A stretch of DNA of 17,637 nucleotides from Candidatus Aenigmatarchaeota archaeon (GCA_016202725.1 JACQOD010000094.1:1-17637), one strand, 5' to 3'. Shown: positions 1 through 6,982, counted from the first letter of the stretch. Notes: generated by a model from the sequence alone, not told the origin. Program-made: numbers and translations.

Positions 1-318
1 GTGTAGCTGCACAACGCATGCTATCGGTTTCCAACACGGAGGGAACAATGAAACCAGATACAAGGGAACCTGCGGTGTGCGATGAGCTACACACATACAA
101 AAGCCCGTAGGTGTGTAGCGCACATGCCTGCACGCCGTAGCGTGGCGGTTCCATTGTGACAGGGACACCATCAAGAATGCATCGCCACTTCGCTTCGTCA
201 TCAGTTCAACACGTACAAAAGCCCCGTGGCAGCCTCTGAAGGGGGGGACGGCATGCACCTGCTTCCGCGCCTGTCACCCCTTTGGGAACGGAGAGCCCCG
301 ATATCCCCCGCGAACGCC
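1..318. other. Non-coding, repeat-rich window end
   Basis: No convincing coding region is visible before the stop of the minus-strand phosphoesterase at 319. The stretch contains a bulged hairpin (76-124) and two copies of an approximately 20-base direct repeat around ACAAAAGCCC (91-110 and 209-228). The first bases of the window (GTGTAGCTGCAC) resemble the right arm of the 76-124 hairpin (GTGTAGCGCAC at 113-123), so a further unit may begin upstream of the window. I found no tRNA, CRISPR or C/D-box pattern that I could defend. Confidence 0.5.
76..124. repeat. Bulged inverted repeat (14-bp stem)
   Basis: GCTACACAC at 86-94 pairs perfectly with GTGTGTAGC at 111-119. The stem continues with TGTGC (76-80) against GCACA (120-124) across a 5-base bulge at 81-85. 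The 16-base loop holds the ACAAAAGCCC motif that recurs near 214. It could be a small structured RNA, a protein-binding site or part of a mobile element end; nothing here identifies which. Confidence 0.5.
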
Positions 319-1458
319 TCATGGCGGGCCAGCGGGGGCGGCGAGCGGCGCTGCCCGCAGCTTGGCGAGGACCGCGTCTCCCTGCCGCTCCAGGAGGAGC
401 TCGAACAGTTCCAGGAACAGCCGGGGATCCAAACCTGCTTCCAGCAGGGCCTTCCCCAGCAGGTCCCGGCCAGACTCCTGGGCAGAGCGGGCCTGCTGGG
501 CGATCGAGAGGGCGGGGATCTCCCGTTCCTGGGTGAAGGCCAGGAGGGCCTGGTCTCTGAAGCGCGCTTCCAGCGCGGAGAGGTCCTCGGGGCAGACCAG
601 CTTGATGATCGGTTTGAGGGGGTGGGGCTCGGCCAGGATGCCCTGCAGGGCCTGCTCGGCTGCCGCGGCTGAGGGCACGGCCTGGTAGTGGATGGCCCGC
701 TGGTTGCGGAAGGGGTGGAAGCTCACCTCCCCGGAGGCGGTGTCGATGAGGCAGTAGGTCCGGGGCGTGGTGGCGTCCTGCTTGAGCTGGGTGGCCACCG
801 TGGACCCCGGGAGGATCAGGGGCTTGCCATGCACCTGGCTGCGGTGGGATTCGTGGATGTCCCCGCAGAGATACAGGTCAAACCCCTGTGGCAGGAGCTC
901 CCGGGGAACGGCCTTCGGCGAGAAGATGAAGCCGTCCAGGTTCTGGTGGACAATGAATATATTGTAGGCCCCTGGAAGGGGCTGGGGGTTCCACTGGGCG
1001 AGCGCGTCCTTGACGTAGTGCTCGGGGATGGAGGAGAGGCCCTGGATGGCGACCTTCTCCTGCCCTTTCCGGAGCAGGACGCCGGTCCCGTGCAGGTGGA
1101 TGAGCAGGCCTCCCGCTTCCAGGGCCTGGACCGGGTTCATCAGCCCTTTCGGCCGGCGCTCGTGGTTCCCCGCGATGGCCACCACGGGGATGCCGGAGCG
1201 GTGGTTGGTGATCTCCTTGCCGATGCCCTCCACCCGGGCAGGGGAGGGGGCAAGCAGGGGCCTGACCAGGGAGGCCATCACCCTTCCCAGGCTGTCCGTG
1301 GAGGGGTGGGGATTGTCGAAGATGTCCCCGCCGAGGAGGATGGCATCCTCCTGGAGGCCGGCCTGGATGCCCTCCTCGAAGGCGAGAAAGGCGTCCTGCT
1401 CCCGCTCGGTCCCCGCGGCGAAGCCGAAGTGCGTGTCGGACATCAGCAGGATGCGCAT
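319..1458 (-). CDS. Mre11/SbcD-like metallophosphoesterase
   Basis: This is a 379-residue calcineurin-like phosphoesterase of the Mre11/SbcD nuclease type, a family that processes DNA ends as a two-metal nuclease, usually with a Rad50/SbcC ATPase. The motifs appear in order: SDTHFG (D8, H10), GGDIFD (D45), GNHE (97-100), IVHQ (H171) and GDIHESH (199-205). About 170 residues follow the catalytic core, ending in a helical, Ala/Leu-rich tail. The fifth motif is GDIH rather than the more usual GHIH, so one metal-ligand position differs from classical archaeal Mre11. A TTAAG-type box at 1480-1487 lies 22-29 bases before the ATG, supporting a leaderless start at 1458. No rad50, herA or nurA partner is visible beside it. 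Family membership is firm; the biological substrate is inferred. Confidence 0.88.
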   Translation of the reverse strand: MRILLMSDTHFGFAAGTEREQDAFLAFEEGIQAGLQEDAILLGGDIFDNPHPSTDSLGRVMASLVRPLLAPSPARVEGIGKEITNHRSGIPVVAIAGNHERRPKGLMNPVQALEAGGLLIHLHGTGVLLRKGQEKVAIQGLSSIPEHYVKDALAQWNPQPLPGAYNIFIVHQNLDGFIFSPKAVPRELLPQGFDLYLCGDIHESHRSQVHGKPLILPGSTVATQLKQDATTPRTYCLIDTASGEVSFHPFRNQRAIHYQAVPSAAAAEQALQGILAEPHPLKPIIKLVCPEDLSALEARFRDQALLAFTQEREIPALSIAQQARSAQESGRDLLGKALLEAGLDPRLFLELFELLLERQGDAVLAKLRAAPLAAPAGPP

Positions 1459-1479
1459 ATCCAGGGTTGGGGAGGAGGG

Positions 1480-1487
1480 TTCTTAAG
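1480..1487 (-). promoter_or_regulatory. Box A-like promoter of phosphoesterase gene
   Basis: On the minus strand this reads CTTAAGAA, centred about 25 bases before the ATG at 1458, the distance expected for an archaeal leaderless transcript. Confidence 0.4.
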
Positions 1488-1535
1488 GGCGAACCACAGC
1501 ATAACGTGAACCGTCTTCAAGACCTCGGACGAGGA

Positions 1536-1593
1536 GATGGTGCCATTGCGCATCCGCAGGCATTCGCTTCATCCGCAATGGAAGCGCACCATC
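1536..1593. repeat. Long imperfect inverted repeat between divergent genes
   Basis: GATGGTGC (1536-1543) pairs with GCACCATC (1586-1593), and directly inside it CATTGCG (1544-1550) pairs with CGCAATG (1574-1580). A 5-base bulge (1581-1585) separates the two stem parts on the right arm. CATCCGCA occurs directly repeated in the loop and right arm (1551-1558 and 1570-1577). It lies between the phosphoesterase promoter and the sigma-like gene, so a regulatory or small-RNA role is plausible but unproven. Confidence 0.5.
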
Positions 1594-1664
1594 AGCCCGG
1601 AAAAATGGGCAGTTTATTTTGTGGCAACACCTTACCGCATACGCGCCATCCCGGCTCCGCAGGG

Positions 1665-1674
1665 ACATAAAAAG
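1665..1674 (+). promoter_or_regulatory. Box A-like promoter of sigma-like gene
   Basis: ACATAAAAAG lies 25-34 bases before the ATG at 1699. It supports that start over the in-frame upstream ATG at 1537, which lies inside the inverted repeat. Confidence 0.4.
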
Positions 1675-1698
1675 CCGCGGCGCCATAGTACCTCATGC

Positions 1699-2193
1699 AT
1701 GACCGCAGAGGCAGGGGAGCTGATCTCCCGGGAACTGGAACGGCGGCGGAGGCCCCTGGCAGCCTACGGGCGGCGCCTGGGTTTGGACGCGCACAGCATT
1801 GAGGACGCCCTGCAGGACACTGCCGTCGGCCTGCTGCACTACGGGGAACAGGTGCTCGCGATGGGGGAGGGATTTGCCCGCCTCGCCAACCGGGTGTTCG
1901 CCAACAGTTGCATGACCATCCTGCGGGGGTACCGGGGACCCCGGGAGGATCCTGCCGACTGCCTCGCCGCGCGCGAGCCCGGGCCTCCGGACGCTGCTTC
2001 CCTGCGGGAAGACGTGGAGCGGACGCTGGCCGCGGTGGACCTTCTGCACCCGAGGGAGCGGGAGATTCTTCTGGCCGCCGCAGCGGATGTCCCGTACCGC
2101 GCGCTCGAGCAGCGGTATGCCTGGACCGAGGGCCAGGGGAAGTGGTACGTCTTTGATGCCCGCAGGCGGCTGCGGCGGCTGCTGGACGGCTGA
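1699..2193 (+). CDS. ECF sigma factor-like protein
   Basis: This is a 164-residue protein with the layout of a minimal ECF (sigma-70 family) factor. A region-2-like segment at about 15-80 contains AYGRRLGLDAHSIEDALQDT, which parallels the usual D-x-x-D/E-A-E-D-x-V-Q-E-T-F signature. It is followed by FARLANRVFANSCMTILRGY, where ECF factors have a W-L-x-x-I-A-R-N-x-x-x-D-x-L-R stretch. After an acidic, Pro-rich linker (81-105) comes a region-4-like segment: LHPREREILLAAA, then the helix-turn-helix YRALEQRYAWTEGQGKWYVF and a basic tail ARRRLRRLL. Archaeal RNA polymerase uses TBP/TFB rather than sigma, so the protein may act as a DNA-binding regulator or be a bacterial import. I chose ATG 1699 from the promoter spacing and the homology onset; an in-frame ATG lies at 1537. 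It stands alone, with no visible anti-sigma gene. Confidence 0.72.
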   Translation: MTAEAGELISRELERRRRPLAAYGRRLGLDAHSIEDALQDTAVGLLHYGEQVLAMGEGFARLANRVFANSCMTILRGYRGPREDPADCLAAREPGPPDAASLREDVERTLAAVDLLHPREREILLAAAADVPYRALEQRYAWTEGQGKWYVFDARRRLRRLLDG

Positions 2194-2507
2194 TCCCCAG
2201 CGGCCGGTGGCGGAAAGGCGCAGCACGCGCGCAGGCGGACCAGGCAGCCGCACCGGCAATCGCCTTGCCCCTTGGCGGCCGCGCGGCAGCATTGGCGGGT
2301 GCCGCCGGGGCTCTGCGGGGCCTCCGGATAGCGGCCTGTACTGATCGCTATGGGTCGCTGGAGTCCCCCCCTTGGGCGGTCGTGTGGGACGCCAGCCCCC
2401 TTCATCGTGGTTCGTCTTTTCCGCTCTCCCTGCCCTGGAGGCCGAGGCCGCACTTCTCCTGCCGGGAGGTCCCGCCACTGTTGAGCCGCCGCCCCCTTGG
2501 GCGAAAG
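2194..2507. other. GC-rich intergenic region without a supported gene
   Basis: Between the sigma-like gene and the promoter of the gluconeogenic operon, no frame has plausible protein character, and I see no tRNA or rRNA. Open frames crossing it are the Arg/Pro/Gly-rich kind expected by chance in GC-rich DNA. Confidence 0.45.
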
Positions 2508-2537
2508 CTTATAAAGGTAGGATAAGGTAGGATAACC
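2508..2537 (+). promoter_or_regulatory. Strong box A promoter of gluconeogenic operon
   Basis: CTTATAAA (2508-2515) lies 23-30 bases before the ATG at 2538, so the mRNA should be essentially leaderless. Between box and start sits a tandem direct repeat, AAGGTAGGATA at 2514-2524 and again at 2524-2534. It covers the expected initiation region and could be a regulator site. Confidence 0.65.
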
Positions 2538-3428
2538 ATGCGACGCAGCGCGAATGTCGGAGGGGGCGTGAACCTCGCCGCCCACCTGGCCTCCGCTGAC
2601 CCGGGAGTGGCTTCCATCATCCTGGCCATCGCGGAGGAGTCGAAAAGGATTCGCACGCTCTTCCTGGCCGGCGCGGCCGACGCCCGGACGAGGAACGCCT
2701 CCGGCGAGGCCCAACTGGAGCTGGAGAAGGAGGCGGATCGGATGCTCATCGCCGCGCTCCGCACGCTCCCTGCCGTGCAGGCCATCGCCACCGAGGAGCA
2801 GGAGGGCATCATCGAGACCGGGAGGCAGGGGCTCTCCGTGGCCCTGGACCCCGTGGACGGGTCCTCCTGCATCAGGACCAACCTCTCCGTGGGCACCATC
2901 GCCGGGATCTTCTCTGGAAGCTTGGTAGGCCCCCTGCAGCCGGTGGCGGCCCTGTACGTCCTCTACGGCCCGCTGACCACCCTGGTCTGCACCGCGGGCA
3001 GGGGGGCGCACGAGTTCGTCCTCTCCGGGGAGGGCTACGTCCTCCGGCGGGCGGACATCCGCGTCCCCGAGGGGAAGCTCCTTGCCCCGGGAGGGCTGCG
3101 CAGGGACTTCACCCCCGCCCACCGGGCCCTGGTCGAGGACTGCGAATCCCGGGGCTTCAAGCTCCGCTACACGGGATCGTTCACCGCGGACATCAGCCAG
3201 ATCCTGGAATACGGCGGGTTCTACTGCTACCCCGCCCTCCGGCAGGAGCCCGCGGGCAAGCTGCGCCTGCTGTTCGAGGCCATGCCCATGGCCTTCCTCC
3301 TCCAGCAGGCAGGCGGCTACGCCTCCGACGGGAGGGAGCCCATCCTCTCCCTGCGGGCGGAGCAGGTGCACCAGCGCGTCCCCCTGTACATCGGCAGCCA
3401 TGAGGTGGTGAAAAGGATCCGGGTGTGA
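2538..3428 (+). CDS. fbp: Fructose-1,6-bisphosphatase, class I
   Basis: This 296-residue protein should hydrolyse fructose 1,6-bisphosphate to fructose 6-phosphate, the irreversible step of gluconeogenesis. Class I FBPase signatures appear in order: NASGE (53-57), EE (86-87), DPVDGSS (104-110) with metal ligands D104 and D107, RYTGSFTAD (210-218), YGGFYCYP (225-232), GKLRLLFEAMPMAF (240-253) with E247, AGGYASDG (258-265) and HQRVPLYIGS (278-287). It is somewhat shorter than typical bacterial or plant enzymes, mainly in the N-terminal half. Many archaea instead use the bifunctional FBP aldolase/phosphatase, so a separate class I enzyme beside a separate aldolase is a bacterial-style arrangement. 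It is first in the operon, directly behind the promoter, and its stop overlaps the GTG of the aldolase gene. Confidence 0.93.
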   Translation: MRRSANVGGGVNLAAHLASADPGVASIILAIAEESKRIRTLFLAGAADARTRNASGEAQLELEKEADRMLIAALRTLPAVQAIATEEQEGIIETGRQGLSVALDPVDGSSCIRTNLSVGTIAGIFSGSLVGPLQPVAALYVLYGPLTTLVCTAGRGAHEFVLSGEGYVLRRADIRVPEGKLLAPGGLRRDFTPAHRALVEDCESRGFKLRYTGSFTADISQILEYGGFYCYPALRQEPAGKLRLLFEAMPMAFLLQQAGGYASDGREPILSLRAEQVHQRVPLYIGSHEVVKRIRV

Positions 3429-4384
3429 ACATGCAACCGCTCGCTCCCGCAGACCTCATCGTCCCCGCTGACGTGCCGGCCGGCTCCAGGGACCGCTACG
3501 TGCAGCACTACCTGGAGGCCACCCACCGGACCGGCAGGCTGATGCTCTTCGCCGGCGACCAGAAGATCGAGCACCTGAACGACGATTTCTCCGGGAAGAT
3601 CACGGTCGGCGGCCAGGAGGCCCCCATCCCGCGGGATGACGGCGATCCCGAACACCTCTTCCGCATCGCCTCCCGGGCCCGGATCGGGGTGTTCGCGAGC
3701 CAGCTCGGGCTCATCGCCCGGTACGGCCCCTCCTACCCCCGGGTCCCCTGCCTGGTCAAGCTGAACTCCAAGTCCCCCCTCGTCAAGACCGCCCAGAAGG
3801 ACCCGGTGAGCCCGGCCCTCTGGACCGTGGAGGACGTCCTGCGCTTCCGGGAGGCATCGGGCCTGCGGATCCTGGGCGTGGGCTACACGGTCTACCTGGG
3901 CAGCGAGTTCGAGGGGGAGATGCTGCGCGAGGCTGCGCGCGCGGCCTTCGAAGCGCACCAGGCCGGGCTGCTTGCGGTCTTCTGGATGTACCCGCGCGGC
4001 AAGGCCGTTCCCGATGAAAAGGACCCCCACCTCATCGCCGGCGCTGCCGGGGCAGGGGCCTGCCTGGGGGCTGATTTCGTCAAGGTCAACTACCCCAAGC
4101 CCAAGGAGGGCCGGCCGGAGGAAGCCTTCAAGGAAGCGGTCCAGGCCGCGGGCCGGACCAGGGTCATCACCGCGGGCGGGAGCTCCAAGGGGATCAGGGA
4201 CTTCCTCCAGGAAACCTGGAACCAGATCCACGTGAGCGGCTGCGGCGGCAACGCCACGGGCAGGAACATCCACCAGAAGCCCCTGCGGGAGGCCATTGCC
4301 ATGGCGAACGCGATCAGCGCGATCACCTTGCAGGACGCGGATGTCGAGACCGCCGTCCGGATCGCGGAGGGGAGGGATGCATGA
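3425..4384 (+). CDS. Fructose-bisphosphate aldolase, class I (archaeal DhnA/FbaB type)
   Basis: This 319-residue DeoC/FbaB-family TIM-barrel aldolase should reversibly join dihydroxyacetone phosphate and glyceraldehyde 3-phosphate through a lysine Schiff base. Visible signatures are FAGDQKIEH (42-50), WMYPRG (187-192) with the probable acid/base Tyr189, ADFVKVNYPK (216-225) with Schiff-base Lys220, and phosphate-binding loops GGSSKG (251-256) and GGNATGRNIHQ (274-284). The GTG start at 3425 overlaps the FBPase stop as GTGA; an ATG two codons later (3431) is an equally acceptable start. Translational coupling to the phosphatase suggests matched expression. The end overlaps a short ORF as ATGA. 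Confidence 0.92.
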   Translation: MNMQPLAPADLIVPADVPAGSRDRYVQHYLEATHRTGRLMLFAGDQKIEHLNDDFSGKITVGGQEAPIPRDDGDPEHLFRIASRARIGVFASQLGLIARYGPSYPRVPCLVKLNSKSPLVKTAQKDPVSPALWTVEDVLRFREASGLRILGVGYTVYLGSEFEGEMLREAARAAFEAHQAGLLAVFWMYPRGKAVPDEKDPHLIAGAAGAGACLGADFVKVNYPKPKEGRPEEAFKEAVQAAGRTRVITAGGSSKGIRDFLQETWNQIHVSGCGGNATGRNIHQKPLREAIAMANAISAITLQDADVETAVRIAEGRDA

Positions 4385-4566
4385 TGGAGATGCCTATGGA
4401 CAGGGAACAGCGCACGCTGGGCGAGCAGCGGGCAGCAGGCCAGCTACCCGACTATGGCGCAGCGGAGGAGGAGAAAGCCCCCGCACAGATCCCGGCATGG
4501 TACTTCCGTTCCTGCAGCAGCACCGTGCCCCCGGGGGTGGAGGACTATGCCTCGCCTGGGGATTAA
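4381..4566 (+). CDS. Possible small coupling ORF between aldolase and GAPDH genes
   Basis: This is a 61-residue ORF whose ATG overlaps the aldolase stop (ATGA) and whose end overlaps the first 20 bases of the GAPDH gene in another frame. The product is acidic, begins MMEMPMDREQRTLGEQR and contains WYFRSCSSTVPPGVEDYASP. No family is recognised. It fills an otherwise unexplained gap of about 160 bases in a compact operon. It may be a real small protein, or an element that carries ribosomes across to the GAPDH start. Chance is not excluded. Confidence 0.35.
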   Translation: MMEMPMDREQRTLGEQRAAGQLPDYGAAEEEKAPAQIPAWYFRSCSSTVPPGVEDYASPGD

Positions 4567-5536
4567 CGGCTTCGGCCGGATCGGCAGGCTGGCCTGCCGG
4601 GCAGCCATCGGGCAGGGCCTGGCCGTGGCAGCCATCAACGGCACCGCCCCTCCCGCCACGCTTGCCCACCTGCTCCAGTACGATTCCACCTACGGGACCT
4701 GGGAGAAGCACGTCCGCCCTGCTGAAGGGGCAATTGACGTGGACGGGCAGCGCATCCTGGTCTTCAAGGAGAAGGAGCCCTCCCTGATCCCGTGGTCGCA
4801 CGCGCGCGTGGACACGGTCCTGGAGTGCTCGGGCCTCTTCACGGAGCGGGACCAGCTGATGGGACACCTGCGGGACCCGGTCAGGAAGGTCCTGGTGGCT
4901 GCGCCGGCCAAGGGCGAGGACCTCACCGTGGTCCTGGGCGTGAACGGCCACCTCCTCCGCCCCGACCACAAGATCATCTCCAATGCCTCCTGCACCACCA
5001 ACTGCCTGGCCCCGGTCGCCAAGGTGCTGCACGAGTCCTTCGGGATCCGGGAGGGGCTCATGACGACGGTCCATGCCTACACCGGCGACCAGCGCCTCCT
5101 GGACGGGACCCACAAGGACCTGCGCCGCGCGCGCGCGGCGTGCCTGTCCATGGTCCCCACCAGCACCGGGGCGGCCAAGGCCATCGGGAAAGTCCTCCCC
5201 CAGCTGGAGGGCAAGCTGCAGGGCTTCGCCATCCGGGTGCCCGTGCCTGCGGTCTCCCTGGTCGATCTCACCGTGGTGCTGGAGCGCGCTGCCTCCGCGG
5301 CAGAAATCAACCAGGCCTTCCAGGCCGCGGCTGCGGGACCGCTGAAAGGCATCCTGGACACCTGTTCCCTCCCCCTGGTTTCTGCTGATTTCCGGGGCAA
5401 CCCCCACTCCGCCATCGTGGACCTCCCCAGCACGACTGCGGTCGGGCCGCTCGCCAAGGTGCTGGCATGGTACGACAATGAATGGGCCTATGCCCTGCGG
5501 CTGGTGGAACTGGCCAGGAAGACGGGGGACGCATGA
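4547..5536 (+). CDS. gap: Glyceraldehyde-3-phosphate dehydrogenase, type I
   Basis: This 329-residue phosphorylating GAPDH interconverts glyceraldehyde 3-phosphate and 1,3-bisphosphoglycerate. It has the dinucleotide-binding INGFGRIGR (6-14), catalytic SNASCTTN with C149, TTVHAYTGDQ with H176, SMVPTSTGAAKA (201-212) and WYDNEWAYA near the C-terminus. It is the bacterial/eukaryotic-type enzyme, not the type II archaeal GAPDH or ferredoxin-dependent GAPOR. At the second beta-strand end, where NAD-dependent enzymes have N-D, this protein has N31-G32; loss of that Asp is associated with NADP use (as in gluconeogenic GapB), so NADPH-dependent gluconeogenic activity is plausible. Start 4547 was chosen because GGTGGAGG lies four bases upstream and homology begins there. 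The upstream in-frame extension to 4454 is Arg/Pro-rich and not part of the fold. Confidence 0.94.
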   Translation: MPRLGINGFGRIGRLACRAAIGQGLAVAAINGTAPPATLAHLLQYDSTYGTWEKHVRPAEGAIDVDGQRILVFKEKEPSLIPWSHARVDTVLECSGLFTERDQLMGHLRDPVRKVLVAAPAKGEDLTVVLGVNGHLLRPDHKIISNASCTTNCLAPVAKVLHESFGIREGLMTTVHAYTGDQRLLDGTHKDLRRARAACLSMVPTSTGAAKAIGKVLPQLEGKLQGFAIRVPVPAVSLVDLTVVLERAASAAEINQAFQAAAAGPLKGILDTCSLPLVSADFRGNPHSAIVDLPSTTAVGPLAKVLAWYDNEWAYALRLVELARKTGDA

Positions 5537-5634
5537 TGGGACGGAGGTCCGGAGACCAGGAAGCGTTCCCCGCGCGCGCCAGCTTCGATTCGCGCCTTGA
5601 CCCCCGGACGAGAAACGTCAGGAGGAGCCCATGA
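5536..5634 (+). CDS. Possible 32-residue coupling ORF before pgk
   Basis: This short ORF starts on the last base of the GAPDH stop (TGATG) and ends with a TGA that overlaps the PGK start (ATGA). It thus bridges the 94-base gap exactly in phase with both junctions. The product is basic and beginning MGRRSGDQEAFPARASF, with no recognised family. The same ATGATGG junction occurs at the aldolase end. It could be a leader-like ORF for translational coupling, or chance. Confidence 0.25.
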   Translation: MGRRSGDQEAFPARASFDSRLDPRTRNVRRSP

Positions 5635-6860
5635 CCGCCAACGGCTTCCTCACCATCGACGACCGCCCCCTGCGGGGCAAGGTGGTCCTGGTCCGCGTGG
5701 ACATCAACTGCCCCGTGGACCCGGCCACCCGGGAGGTCAGCAACGACGAGCGCATCCGGCTGCACGCCGAGACCACCCTGCGCGAGCTGCGCGAGAAGGG
5801 CGCCCGCACCGTGATCCTGTCCCACCAGGGCCGGCCGGGGGACGATGATTTCATTTCCCTGCGGGGGCACGCCCCGCTCCTGGAGAAGCACCTGGGCGGA
5901 CCCGTGCAGTTCGTGGATGACATCTTCGGCTCCGCCGCGAAGCAGGCCATCCGCTCCCTGCCCGAGGGGGGCACCCTCCTCCTGGAGAACGTCCGGTTCT
6001 TCGCGGAAGAGATGCTCGAGCGGCCCGCGGACGCCCAAGCCAGCAACCTGCTCGTGCGCGAGCTCGCCCCCCTGGCGGACTGCTTTGTCAATGACGCCTT
6101 CGCGGCCATCCACCGCTCCCAGGCCTCTCTGGTGGGATTCGGGGCCGTCCTGCCCGCCCTGGCGGGCAGGGTGATGGAGCGGGAGCTCGCGGCCTTGTCC
6201 GCCGTCCTGGCGGGCGAGCGCAAGCCCGTCCACTTCGTGCTTGGCGGGGTCAAGGTCAAGGAATCCCTGAAGGTCATGGGCAGCCTCCTTGCCCGCGGCA
6301 AGGCGGACAGGATCCTCACCGGCGGCTTGTTAGGCAACCTGCTGCTCGCTGCCCGGGGGTACGATCTGGGCAAAGCCTCCCGGGAAACCCTCCAGGGGAA
6401 GGGCATCCTGGATCTTCTCCCGCAGGCCAGGGACCTCGTGCGCGCGCACGGGAAGCAGATCGAAACCCCCGTGGACGTGGCCCTGCAGAACGGCGGCCGG
6501 CAGGACGTGGGCGTAGGCGAACTGCCGAGCCCCTACCTGATCGCGGACATCGGCAGGGAGACCGTGGGCCGGTACGGCAGGATCCTCGAGGACGCGGGCA
6601 CGATCGTGGTGAATTCCCCCCTCGGGCGCTTCGAACTCCCCGGCTTCGGGTACGGGACCGAGGCCCTGCTGAAGAAGGTCGCGGGCCTGCAGGCCTTCAC
6701 CGTGGTGGGCGGGGGGCACAGCGCCAAGCTCGTAAGCGAGCTCGGGCTTTCCCAGGAATTCGGCCACGTCTCCATGGGCGGGAGGGCAACCCTCTACTAC
6801 CTGGCCGGGGAGGAGACTCCGGTCGTGCAGATGCTGGAGCGGTCGAAGCGGGCCTCCTAG
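5631..6860 (+). CDS. pgk: Phosphoglycerate kinase
   Basis: This 409-residue enzyme interconverts 1,3-bisphosphoglycerate plus ADP and 3-phosphoglycerate plus ATP. Signatures are RVDINCP (22-28), SHQGRPG (64-70), LLENVRFF (117-124), NDAFAAIHRSQASLVGF (154-170), GGVKVKESL (205-213, usually GGAKV), NSPLGRFE (328-335, usually NGPxGxFE) and GGGHSAK (360-366). The His after GGG, where bacterial enzymes normally have Asp, points to the archaeal branch. The start is set by GGAGGAG (5621-5627) three bases before the ATG. It is the last gene of the operon, and with the GAPDH it runs the 3-phosphoglycerate to triose phosphate segment. No clear terminator follows it; the next gene begins with its own promoter. 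Confidence 0.95.
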   Translation: MTANGFLTIDDRPLRGKVVLVRVDINCPVDPATREVSNDERIRLHAETTLRELREKGARTVILSHQGRPGDDDFISLRGHAPLLEKHLGGPVQFVDDIFGSAAKQAIRSLPEGGTLLLENVRFFAEEMLERPADAQASNLLVRELAPLADCFVNDAFAAIHRSQASLVGFGAVLPALAGRVMERELAALSAVLAGERKPVHFVLGGVKVKESLKVMGSLLARGKADRILTGGLLGNLLLAARGYDLGKASRETLQGKGILDLLPQARDLVRAHGKQIETPVDVALQNGGRQDVGVGELPSPYLIADIGRETVGRYGRILEDAGTIVVNSPLGRFELPGFGYGTEALLKKVAGLQAFTVVGGGHSAKLVSELGLSQEFGHVSMGGRATLYYLAGEETPVVQMLERSKRAS

Positions 6861-6953
6861 GGAATCCCGCTCACGCCGGGAGGTTCATGGACGTGAGAAC
6901 AGGGTGCAATAGCACTAGCGTCGCACACCTCCTGCTGGAGGGAATCGGCATGC

Positions 6954-6961
6954 CTTTAAAA
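6954..6961 (+). promoter_or_regulatory. Box A-like promoter of methyltransferase gene
   Basis: CTTTAAAA lies 22-29 bases before the ATG at 6983, so it would give a leaderless transcript starting at that codon. It is the main reason for preferring 6983 over the upstream ATGs at 6887 and 6950. Confidence 0.4.
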
Positions 6962-6982
6962 CCCTCCAATCCAAAAATCACT

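Noticed and set aside
181..207. C/D-box small RNA on the minus strand
   Set aside because: A CTGATGA-like box C occurs, but no box D or second pair of boxes is found at the required spacing.
688..1509. Long plus-strand open frame opposite the Mre11-like gene
   Set aside because: The product is Gly/Val/Asp-rich without domains and is the exact antisense of a gene with five intact catalytic motifs; a GC-rich shadow.
1839..3401. Minus-strand open frame of about 520 codons over the sigma-like and FBPase genes
   Set aside because: Composition is Arg/Gly/Pro/Ala-rich, no motif is present, and it lies antisense to the FBPase, whose signatures are complete.
4454..4546. N-terminal extension of GAPDH
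   Set aside because: The added residues are Arg/Pro-rich and out of family; the ATG at 4547 has a good Shine-Dalgarno and begins directly at the Rossmann motif.
3317..5407. Long minus-strand open frames opposite the aldolase and GAPDH genes
   Set aside because: They mirror the third-position GC bias of the plus-strand enzymes and have no recognisable features of their own.
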